From Schistosoma haematobium (Eukaryota; Platyhelminthes; Trematoda; Strigeidida; Schistosomatidae), in assembly GCF_000699445.3 (NCBI RefSeq), contig NC_067198.1, positions 32,082,536 to 32,146,535 on the forward strand: DNA of 64,000 nucleotides. Reading direction: 5' to 3'. This document shows positions 11,269-23,000 of this stretch, piece by piece; positions within the stretch are counted from its first letter, which is position 1; every line of letters begins with the position of its first letter. Under the pieces are notes generated by a model, which saw only the letters and a program-made list of their open reading frames with translations, made no database searches and had not been told where the DNA came from. A program made the position numbers and the translations under genes.

Positions 11269-12026
11269 TTCCAAATGGAATGATGCCGTCCAGCTCTAGG
11301 TTTTATGAAGAATAAAATATTTACTAAAAAATAAAAAAAACTCGTTTGAAATTACTTATCATGTTATCGTTGTCGTGACGAAAGGAGTAATTTACTTTGA
11401 TGGATTAAGAAACATGAAAAATATAAACAGTTCTAGTGTTTATATTATTTAAATTTCGGACCAAACAATAATTTTACTTTAGAAAACGAGCGATCCAATA
11501 GTGTAATATATTTGGCCGATATCAATAAAGCTCCCTGTTAAGATTTCATAGCATTCAAAAAAGTCTTAAATTTACAATCAACAGTCAATAACAAAAAATG
11601 ATGTTGACATCGCCAATGCTTCGATGCCGTCATGCCACATCATTTGAAACGTAACCACCGAGTTATTCAGACCACCTTGTTGACGAGTACCGACTAACGT
11701 AAGACCACAGTTGAGAGTTATTTACTGACTTCCTCTAACCACCTAACATAAAAATCTGCACGCAAAGTGGAGTTACTTAGACTAGTCGTCAAACTGCAAC
11801 TTGATCAACAGAATCCAATAAGGATTAGAAAGACTGGTTTTTGCTCTGATTAACTAACGAAGACTGATTTAAGGAAAACAAACGTTGGAAATAATAAAAC
11901 AGTCCCTACTTTCGTTAAGGCAACAATAACATGACAAGTAATTGCAAACGAGTTGTTTTTTTACTTTCTAGTAAATATCTTATTCCTCATAAAACTTAGA
12001 GCTGGACGGCATCATTCCATTCGGAA
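11269..12026. mobile_element. 758-bp element with ~80-bp terminal inverted repeats
   Basis: The stretch 11269-11349 (starting ttccaaatggaatgatgccg) is repeated in reverse complement at 11945-12026 (ending cggcatcattccattcggaa). The arms agree over about 80 bp with a few mismatches and indels. The interior of about 600 bp has no transposase-like frame. This fits a non-autonomous inverted-repeat transposon or a foldback element. A clear target-site duplication was not found: gttg is present at both edges but is too short to count. Confidence 0.6.
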
Positions 12027-13136
12027 GTTGAATCCAGTGCATCGCACAAAACCTGGTCAAAATCCTTCCAATATTTACAAAGTTCTTTTGTACTGCGACT
12101 TAACGCCTCAGCTTGTTCAATTGTTAGCAGAAATTCAATTGAACATGAATACACTCGTTGACTTTCATGACTAAGTCATTGATTAATTAATAGTATCGAC
12201 TCCTAATCAGTATCAATTGTAGACAGTAAAAAAAGAATGCAGTTTTAATGATAAGTTGGTAAACATTAGAAGTAATGTATTGTGTTTAAAGGTAACCAGT
12301 GAGAAACAATATACAAGCAAGGAAAGATTTGTATCGATTCAAAATGGTATGCACAGCGAGAAAAACTTAACAAGGTGAAAAATATGTGAGACGAAAATAT
12401 TGGTGTCATTAAAGCATAAATTAAACTTTAGTAATTTATTTTGAGAAGACCAAATGAAATGTCAAGCTAAAACGTATGGAACGATATTAAAATTTAATAT
12501 TCAGATGCAGATAAAGATGAGTTATGTCTGTATTAGTGTGATCACTTTGTACCTGGGAGTAAGGCTTGAATAGTCTAGAGTTAATACGACAAAAAGCAAT
12601 TAATTACTCGTGTGATCGGCCTTGGACAGTTGTTCTTTGAGCACTGAATTCTCATGTCACAGAAAATATCAATACTAAAGTGAATTTGTTTATAGATTCC
12701 AATAAGAATTAACTATGTTTTCACAGTTGTGAGAAACTAAGAAGTACCAGTCACTCATAAATCTTCAATAGGACTTATTTAAAGACAGTGAACTAAAGAA
12801 ATGTATTGGATGTAAATTCATTACACCTTTGGCGTTTATTACTTAAATGTTTTTCTAAATTTCCTGAAACTTATAAAATGAATGTTTACATTTAATACTA
12901 CTGAAAATTATGACAAAACATATCACTGTAATGATTTATACTAAACCATGAATATTCTAACGGTTTTATTTATATGTATAATTAATTGTAAAATTTGTAC
13001 ATAATGACGATTATAGTCACAGTATTAGTATGTTCACTTCAACGATTTAATTGAGATCCTATGCCCATTTATTTCATTTATGCTTTTAAAATTTATTCTT
13101 ATATATATATCGACTAGCCGTCTAAACAGTACTAAA

Positions 13137-13142
13137 TTTATT
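13137..13142 (-). terminator. Candidate poly(A) signal of ABCB6
   Basis: AATAAA on the minus strand, about 530 bp after the ABCB6 stop codon. It is the nearest canonical hexamer I found downstream. Tentative. Confidence 0.3.
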
Positions 13143-13154
13143 GACTATCATTAC

Positions 13155-13157
<3 letters not shown>

Positions 13158-13212
<55 letters not shown>
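13158..13212. repeat. (TA)n microsatellite
   Basis: An uninterrupted TA tract of about 27 units lies in the 3' flank of ABCB6. Confidence 0.95.
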
Positions 13213-13214
<2 letters not shown>

Positions 13215-13673
13215 AGGCAGACACAGTATGCTTAGTGTATAGATAAAAAGTGGAAAAAATTCCCATTTACAGATGTCATGAAATATATATTCACTACTAC
13301 TGAACAATCAATAAACATAGGAACTTTGACAAAATATATACTTTATATATATATAGGTAATTGTTAAAATATCTACTGAAATTACAGTGTAACTAGTTAT
13401 ATGAGTGTATGCACTTACAATTTATATATGATGAGTTAGATAAAGCTTTTCTAAATAACAAAAAATGAAACATTACAAATGGACGTAGACGATATCAAAG
13501 ATGACATACTACCACTACTATGTTTCTTCTCTAGTTACTGTAACAGTGAAAGCTTATCTAATCTTTATATATATACGTACACAATAATGACTAATTTTTA
13601 TGATGTCAAAGTATTTTATGAAGATATATTAGAATTGGATTTAACTTCCTATATAAATATTAAATTGAAAATA

Positions 13674-14024
13674 TTACACATCAACAAGTTGATTTGTTCT
13701 ATTTATTGGATTGGACACATTTTCTGTGTTTTCAATAATAATTGGTAACAATAACGAAGATGATGTAGAGGGGAATGTTGATGATTGTTGTTGTACTTCA
13801 CTTTGTTGACGCCATAATTGAGCATAACGACTTTTGGGATTTAATAATAATTCCGAATGTGTACCACGTTCAACAATTTCACCTTCATGTAGAACTAAAA
13901 TTTCATTTGCATTAACTATTGTTGATAAACGATGTGCAACAATTAAAGTGGTACGATTTTGTGCAATACGATTTAAACTAGCTTGAATATTGCGTTCTGT
14001 TGTTGTATCCAATGCTGATGTAGC
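13674..14024 (-). CDS. ABCB6: ABCB6 exon 11 (D-loop, H-loop, C-terminus)
   Basis: The exon starts [20 protein letters not shown] (cf. [20 protein letters not shown]), carries [19 protein letters not shown] with the H-loop His, then [13 protein letters not shown]. The C-terminal tail is Ser/Gln-rich and unconserved. TAA is at 13674-13676. Confidence 0.97.
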   Translation of the reverse strand, partial: ATSALDTTTERNIQASLNRIAQNRTTLIVAHRLSTIVNANEILVLHEGEIVERGTHSELLLNPKSRYAQLWRQQSEVQQQSSTFPSTSSSLLLPIIIENTENVSNPINRTNQLVDV

Positions 14025-17000
14025 CTAAAATGTATGCGAAAAAATGGTATATATGTATATATTATATGTAACTATCATTGGAATGATGAACTCATTCGAG
14101 TTGAGGAACAAAACTCCATGAGGAAAACACATTCAGTAAAACGATTATGAAGTGGTTCATTCTAGTAAGATGCAGTGTTCTACCATGCAATTAGTTAACA
14201 ATCATAACAATTTTAAAGAAACTCTCTTTTTAACACAGAGTAATGGATATCAACGCTATAATTTGAGATTAATTGAAAGTATGTGTAAATAGAACTGGTC
14301 ACCACATTATAGGGGTGTACGACGCAAGAGATTTAGTCTTTATCTTTACTTATATCTTAAATGTCTAAAACACTTTTTATACATTTTTATTATTTCACGA
14401 TTTCAATTTTTTTTCCTCGAACCATATCTTCTATATCTCATCCTTCCTACTAGCACAAATATTATTACTGTTTAGACTACTAGCTGGGCTGATATGCTTT
14501 GGTATTTTAAATCGATGAGAAAAAATGTGTCAGTTTCTGTGTTGCAAATGATTGACTGATATCGCTGTCTAATTATCGATGTTTCTGTACACTGTTCAGA
14601 CTTACATCACACAAAAAGGTCATACATCTGTTTTATTTAATGTACAGATAAATATGAGATGATGAGATATTACAGATTTGAAGAAAGATTGAGTGAATTC
14701 ATTCAACAGTAATCAATTTTGAGTAATGTTACTTAATATCTTTTTTAATATCTTACACGGATTAGCTAAAAAGCCTGTACGCATGACGATATTATACTAA
14801 ACGACAATAAAGTCCAAGGACATATGAATGAATATATTGTTTAAAAATAGATAAATAGAATATATTTTAATTGTATGTACAATTACATATGATGAAGAGA
14901 TTTCAAATATAAATGGCTTACATTCAAATAACCATTTACATAATATTTCCACTTAGATAACTTAAATAAAGTTTCATCAATAGTGAAACACTATGTTTTT
15001 CAATCACTTTACAGGATACAGTAATAGCCAATGTTAGAAGTGGGATTAGAAAAAGAAAATTAATGTCTCAAGGTTAATAGATACATCTAATGACCTGCAT
15101 TTATAATGAGTTCGAATCATGTAGACAAGTATTCTTTGTTTTATATTATTCATTTTATTAAATGATTCTGATAGCTTATTGTTGTTAGAGATTAGTGGTT
15201 AATTTTCAACTGATTCACAGAATGATTAACCTAAACTTATTTCGTCATTTTTCATATATACAAGTACAATAAATAGGATACGATTTTCATCATTGTTTTT
15301 ATTTTTCTGAAAAAAAGACTAACATTTATGTTTAGAACTGATGTACCGACGTACGTACGAAGTTCTACGTTGTTACTGACTGACTGACCATTTATCACAA
15401 GATGTAAAAAAAACATATAGTTAATTTCACATTGAATTCGGATCAATCCTATTTTTTTGTATGCCGTTTCTTCACTTATATATCTAGATTTTACATTTAA
15501 ATACTAGAAAAATGTATTTCAAAGTAAAACTGAAAAAAGAAGAAATACACTCAACAATAAAGAGATATCTCAATGGTTAAGATCATGAGTCAGTTGAAGC
15601 TAGACCACCATGGAAAACCTGGAAGCACTGGACAGCCGTTTCGTATGCTCACTAGTGACTGGCTTCACGAGGTATATCCTGGAGTTCTAGTGAGAAGTAG
15701 CGACCAGTGGAGTTCATCCAGGTCTGTTGTGAGATAGTAACTCACTGAAGACAATGGTGAATGTGTCACTCAATTTCGTGGATTAGTTGAAGTTAGACAT
15801 AAACACTGTTGGATGCAGGCTCAGTGGTCTAGTGGTTAAGTGCTCGCGCGCGAAACCAGTAGGTCCTGGGTTCGAATTTCGCAGGGGGCGAGGTCGTGGA
15901 TGCGCACTACTGAGGAGTCCCACAATAGGACGAAACGGCCGTCCAGTGTTTCCAGGTTTTCCATGGTGGTCTAGCTTCAACTGACTCATGATCTTAACCA
16001 TTGAAATTACTACAATCTCCACAAAACCCATCTGATAATAAAGAGATATGTTTAACTCAGCTTGGAAGTATCTAATTAACAAATCTACTCAAATCATTAA
16101 AAAATGGAGCGAATTTGAGAAAAGATATTTTATATTAGGAAAAAAATCAATCATAGGAGAGGTCAAGTGTAAAGGATAGACGAAATAATTGATTTTTTCG
16201 CCAACTGATTTTTGGACAATTGATAATGAAAAACAAATCAAAATTGAAATATACAATGTCTGGTTCATGAGAATTTGTGAAAAAAACATACTATTAACAA
16301 CAATAAAATTTTTTAGTAAAATTAGTGAAAAGTATGGAAGAAAATGAATACAGTGTTTATTAGTAGTACCTCTTGTCCCAGTGAATGGAAACTTCATTAA
16401 GCAGAAATTAATGTATCACAATTGATAGTTGTTATTGTCAGCATGGTTTTGGACTTACGTAATATAACAAGTCAACTAGCCATTTCAATCATTAAGATTC
16501 TACTATATTGGAAAGAGTGGTTGATACGGTATAGAACTAAAAGGAGCTGGCATTATTCAAATAATGTCCACTGTGAGATTTGAAAACGAAGTCGTATTGA
16601 TGACTGCAGAAGAATGTGACGAAAGTAAGGTGTATTACAAAGACAATTAAGAGCCTCAGTTATGCTATGTTTTTGTTCTTGAATTAACTAGCTTAAAAAG
16701 ATTGCGGATAAAAACCATGCATTATAAATCACCTTATGGTATTGGGTGGTTCAAAATGGACAGAATAATTCAACTATCACAACGTGTAAAATACTCAAGT
16801 GTTACTCAGTTCAAACAAATTTCACCTGGCCTATTTGGTCAGACGTTTTTTTCTTTAAAGCAGTTCAAAAAGATGAAAGTCTTCATTATACGGACAGTCA
16901 CGAACTACCATTCACGTGTATACTCCTAACTGTAAAATAATAACAATAGTTATCAACCCTCATTTTTCTATTACTCTTTAATGATCACCTCCTATTAAAC

Positions 17001-20000
17001 TCCTGACTCTCATAACTTGTACACTCTCTTACTCTTTGAATATTCCTGACAGTTTCAGCCTATGGAATCTTATTCTTAGTTTCCTGAAGCTACATATGTT
17101 TGAACGTTGTCAAAATGAACTACAAACATGTCTAGCCTGAATTCAGACATATTTGAACAAGTATAAGAAATGCAAGTATGGTCACTTATTTGACTTTACC
17201 AAGTCAACGTGATGAATCGGTATAACTCAGTCTAGACATCTTCAGTAATACATATTGTCATTAGTGATTCTTAGGGGAAGACTGAAACCATTCAAATCAC
17301 GAACCGATCAATGTTAAGTCACTATTTAAAACCTGAAAGCACTAGATGACTGTTTTGTTCTAGTATGGGACTCCTCAGCAATGCGCATACATGATTTGAA
17401 TTCAATAATCTCCACTACCCGAAAATGAAAATCAAAGCGTTCATTCGAGTGACAGCATACAACGATTAAGAAACATGAAGTAAATATGTTTATAGGTCAC
17501 GATACAATGTTAAACTAATAGTTAGTCAACTGGATTATATCCTAGAACATGGCTGAAGTTAATCAGAGATAGATGAAAAGTATTTTACCGCTTGACCTTT
17601 GTGAAATTTCAAGTACACGAATCTACATCTAAGAAGTTAAACCTTATAGAGTTAAGGTACTCTATTAAACTTAACTCGACTGTTTCTTGTAAACAATCGA
17701 CATATCTAATGAACATAAAAACTTAGTTCCGGATTTCTGACAGCATCTAACTATATCATATCTAATGTTGTAATGAATTGACTAATAGCTTTTATTTTAC
17801 ATTTTCACTTAAAAAAACAAATTGAAAGATTAGACCACATTTTTGTTGATTACGCAATGATTATTTCAGACTGCCATAGAAGGTTAGTTGTAGTATACAT
17901 ATTCAACTAGTCGAGTCTTTAACCACAAAATTCAGAATATACATTGATTTGTTAAAGTGTAGATAATCCTAGTAAGGAGAGTACAGAGAGTTCTTTTGCT
18001 AACAAGTTCAAAATAGCTTCGACCAAAATAAATAATCCAGTTCTCCAGACAATAGAATTTCTGATACTTCATCTCTTATAACAACTCGCAATACACATCC
18101 AGAAAGAAAAAAAGTCAATATTCATTGTAGTATATGAGTTTTGTCAATAATTGATCAGAACGTTCATTAAAAAAAACAAGTTGATATTACCAATATATAT
18201 ATTAAAAATTACCGTGCAATATACCTATTCAACCTACTTCGTCTAAAATCATAATAGTTGGATTCTTTAAAAGATTACGGGCAATAGCTACACGTTGTTT
18301 TTCTCCACCACTTAATTTTAAACCCCGTTCACCAACTATTGTTTCATAGCCTTTTGGAAACTCTAAAATACATCGATGTATGTCAGCGGCAATGGCGACT
18401 TGTTCAATATCTGTTCGATCAGCTGACTGACGTCCGTAACGTATATTATAATATATTGTATCATTAAATAAAACTGTATCCTGTATTAAAATATAAGAAA
18501 TAAAATATTTAAATACAATTATCTTATTAACAATTTCGTCTTTTTCTGATTGAATAAAAAGTTTAGAAGAGATTAGAATTCTAGCTAGTGATTTCAGAAT
18601 TACTATTATTATGTAACTATGAGAGTTGATTGCTATTCATGTTTTTAACTTTGAAATCAGTCACCGATTCATATGTATAAAATTGTCATATGAATGATAG
18701 TTTAACTACATATATTGGTTTAAACTAAACTATCATGTCAGATATTACATAACTCAATTACAAGTGAATACTATAAAACAATGTTATACAGAGATAGTCG
18801 TTGGAGTGAAGTATAGGATCGGTTCAATGATTACAGTATCAGTCCTTCAATTACTAAGTCGAAAGTTTAAGTCTAATCCCACCTACTTCAGCCAATAAGT
18901 AGCGTAGCTCAAAGTCCAATACACGAATCTGCACTTGGTAAATTAATCACATGATTGTCAGTGATATTAGGATTAGGAAAACATAGATTACAGTCAAATT
19001 CAGATGATCAAGATGAAATATCGGCACGGACTGAGAAATCTCGATTCGCTTTGGTAACGTGCGTCACTTGTGGCATATTTTATTTTAACAAATAGATACT
19101 GGTACAATGAGGCACCAAATACATATGCGCCACACAGATCTTATTTGATGTGTGAGGGCTGTGATACTACCCGGGTGCCCAAACCGAACCAGATGGTTTT
19201 CTTAGGGGGTCACACCCGGAGCCTTCGAACTGAAGGTCCGACCCACAAGGCAGTGGAGCAACGTAAGGAGATGCAGTCCCATGGTAGCCGGTGACCAATA
19301 ATTGGTTCATACGCCATTTGTTCCTTCAGAATACTGGAACCCATGTGCACCATTGGTTTGGAATCAGGGTTTTCCAACTTCCGTGGGTGGACTATCCATG
19401 TCCAACAACCCGGTTAAAGCGCCGGACGTTCGCTTTTCGTCCTCTCAGTTTCGCAAACAACACCCCTCCCAAGAAGGCAGTGAGTAGGACTTCCCTGGCA
19501 GAGGCTATATACGCGTGGCCATGTGAGAGCATTTCGAGAGGGAGAGCGGACTCTCCCCACTTTCGGCCGTACCAGGGCATTTGGAAGCTAGGCTAGATAT
19601 CCATCTTTCAAACAAAGGACGAGCTTTTTGTGTAGCAGTTCTCTCCGCTCCACTTTACGGTTGTGGAACATGGTCATTAAGAGTAAAGGATGCTCGTAAG
19701 TTACCAGTACTTGATTACAGATATTTTTGAAGCATTAGTCGTGTATTTCAGGACCATCAAGTAAGCAATGCCTGGGTTAGGTTAGGCTACTGGGTAAATA
19801 TGGTGGATTGTTTGATGAGGTAGAGGATTTTCATCAATTGAAGTGGTTGACACATGTGTTACGTATCCACAACCACCACCCACCTCGACGGGTGATGCTT
19901 GGTGTAAGAGTAGGTTGGAGGGAAGGAAGGATCGATGAAACCAAAATGTTTAACAAGTCTATGAAGTTATTCACAGTTGGTTTAAACCATGTTAACAAGT

Positions 20001-23000
20001 GTAGACTAGACAGTTGAGGTCTGTGTGACTGTCGTAGCCAATAGTTAGAGACCTTGAACGACGGCTCTAAATCGTCTGTAACGGTGCACGTGCGTTCGCT
20101 TTTTGTCTTCTCTTAGATCTCAAGTTTTATTACCTCTACTTCTCTCGGAGTTTCTTTGATAATTCAATTTCGCTGTGCTAATTGGGTATGGGAAATTGGA
20201 CTGATCTACGTATCTCCCAGGTTCTACATTGCGTTTGACTGGCTGATCAAGACCTAAAATTATCCATAATATGTAGTATCAATACTGAGTTAGTGAGTGT
20301 ATTTATATTTTGTTAAAGTGGAACACCATAAGTTTTTAATAGTGAAGAGTAGATGACAATGAAATACAATACACAGAAACTCTATTTTGAAGACAAAGCC
20401 GACAATTTCATTTATCAATAACTCAAAAAGTATTAATTAATATAAACTATAAAAAGAGATCCACCTGTAAAACAATAATGATATAAACTTACAATTTTAG
20501 AAGTAACCTAGTAATTAAGCTATAAATCACATCACAAGAGTAAATTTAATAGTTGATTAATTGTTTAAGTACTATATATACATATTCATTAGTGTGTATG
20601 CAATCTTTTCAGTGTATTTGTTCATTACATTGATAAGTTATCTAACAGTTATTCTACACTTACCATCTATCTGGTTAATAAAAGTGTTGCTTATTTAATC
20701 AAAAATTAAAAAAAAATTTTAATTGGTATTTTACATAGTGAGAAATGGACTTGAACATATGATTTCAACTGTTTGTGATGAACATAGTAGTAACATTAAT
20801 CTATTCAGCATTACTACTGTCGTGAATGAGAACACAAGTGGGGACAACCAAATGTATTAAAACACGCAGTGTCTTAGGAAAATCTGAGAATCATACAGTA
20901 AATAATTCATTTACAAAATGTTCATCAATTATCTCAGATTTGATTGTTCCTCCGTTCCCACACCAATCACTCTCTGTTCTCGTTCTCTTCTCTTCGATTT
21001 TTCAACCTTTTGCCACCAGGCATTCCACTTTCGACTGGTGACACATACTACTTATATCTGTCCACATCAGTATCACACATCACACTACTACTATTATAGC
21101 TTGAACATCTGGGCTGCCTGTTCCTGCCATCTAAATATTTTAACAAGTTATCTACTTTTGTTTGTTTTAATACATCATTATGTCTATTAATCGCATAACC
21201 TATTCAAGTGCGTTTCTGAAAACTATAACGTTTCGTTGTACAAGTTACAAAAGGCCCAATCAGAGATATCGTGGTTGCTGGCAATATGTACCGAAAAGAA
21301 TGTACATTATATAGATGTCGATTGACTGGACTGCTAACTTCTAACTCAAGATCACTCAGTATTTAACGTCAGGATCGACCAAGTAAGAAACTGAAACTTG
21401 TTGAAATACTTTGTGCTGAGAATCCTATATTGTATCAAAAATATAATATTGAATAAAGCTAATAATAATAATACTAGAAGTACTAACTGCTACCTCTATA
21501 AACTAATTAGTTGGTTAGTTAACTGAGTAAGTAATTTTCTATTAATTCCATCACTGTGACATCTTCGTTGACTGTTATCACAATTACAAAGACATACTGA
21601 TTTCAATCACTTCATTTGAGAGAGAATTCGTTTTATTTGTCATCGAGCAAATTGTGTTATTCTATTAAAGCTGACAGTTTTTAAGTCAGAGCTTATGGTA
21701 AATGAGGGTTTTAAGATATTTTTGTGAAAACTGTACATTGACCCGGACTAATTAATTACTATCATTGAAAGATAAATCATGTTGCAAAATTTGTTTGGTG
21801 GCTAAGAATTTTGACACAGAAGATAAAAATGATTTCCATGAAGCTCCTAAGTGATTTCATTTGTGAGCATTTAAAAGTTTCGATTACTCGTCTATGATTA
21901 AGTTATTATCAATGTTATTTGTGATTCTTTGAATGTAACTGATATTGTAATCATCATATGGTGTTGACATAATCAGTTCTACACTTACTGAAATACTTAT
22001 TCTTATTTTGTTATCCTCTAGTAAAAAAGAAAAATTATCTCTAGGCACTCAGTAGTATTTCTATCTTAAATGCAAACAAACTGTGTGGACTCAGAACTGC
22101 AAGTGAACTTTCGTCAATGAAAAGTAAAGAACGACGCTTGTTGCTGTTAAAAGGAACACTACAACTAGATGAAACCCACATATTCTTTAATAAATGTATT
22201 ACTTATAAAACACAATTTCTTGTAATACCTTGGAGATTAGTTCAAACACACAAGCAGTGTATTCATTTTCTTAAGTGTATCTTCGAAAAATTTAAAACGT
22301 TTATGTTAGAATCAAAGGACTTGGTAATCATGGGACGCAATAAAATAAGAGCAGGATCAGTCTGATGAGAACTATTCCAGTCAGTGAGATATATAAGACA
22401 AAAGGTTCAGAATAAATCCTGATTACATAAGTGCTAAAAGGTACATATGCCAATTAAATTTACACTTAGTATCGGAAGTTATAGGATTTCTTCTGTGCCA
22501 ATGAAATGAAAACCAATAACAATAATGTACGTTTTTCACGTGTCTTTTCAAATGGTTGAGACGTTTCTGTAACTACGTACATGAGCGTGTACTAATGAAT
22601 GTATGGTGAGTGAAATCATTGATACCATCGATCAATTTCTAAGTTCAAATAGTTGAAATTAGTGAATGAAAATAAATACCTAGCACAAAAGCTTTCTGGG
22701 GAGGCTGGAGACGTAAAAGTACAATTTTCAACCTGATCAAACTTAATAATTTAACTCATTTTCCAAGTACAAGTTAATGTGTTTAGCAGTGAACTACATA
22801 ATGTTTGTGTGACGTCAAAGAATGCTGTTCGGCTGTTTAAACTGAAGTGGGTGGAGTTGAATTCGAACCTGAAACTTACTTTTTTGGATTAATTCTGACT
22901 AAATACCAATTTATCATATCCCTATTACCAAATTATCTCAAATATTTTTCATTGGTTTGAATATTGCTAAGCTGAAGGCTATAGCTTCTCACTAGTATCA

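Larger units (their letters stand above)
8358..13673. other. Convergent intergenic region
   Basis: This is the tail-to-tail space between beta-catenin (+) and ABCB6 (-). It holds the two 3' flanks, an RTE-like remnant (10260-10760), an element with inverted terminal repeats (11269-12026) and a (TA)n tract (13158-13212). The stretches 8500-10250 and 12030-13130 are plain AT-rich sequence in which I see no gene. Confidence 0.8.
14025..18237 (-). other. ABCB6 intron 10 (4.2 kb)
   Basis: Donor gtaggt, acceptor catacattttag. It holds the complete head-to-head SINE at 15569-16036 and a worn SINE fragment at 17325-17410. The remainder is AT-rich. Confidence 0.85.

Noticed and set aside
13122..13307. 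Frame encoding a YI repeat peptide (also 36750-37109 tail)
   Set aside because: Translation of the (TA)n tract, not a protein. The real ABCB6 exon 4 ends at 36836.
19291..19596. Several overlapping frames of 60-100 codons at 19070-19600 and 54394-55042
   Set aside because: These are GC-rich repeat sequence, where open frames arise by chance on both strands. The two copies do not keep the frame in common. Only the H2A part at 54414-54629 is protein-derived.
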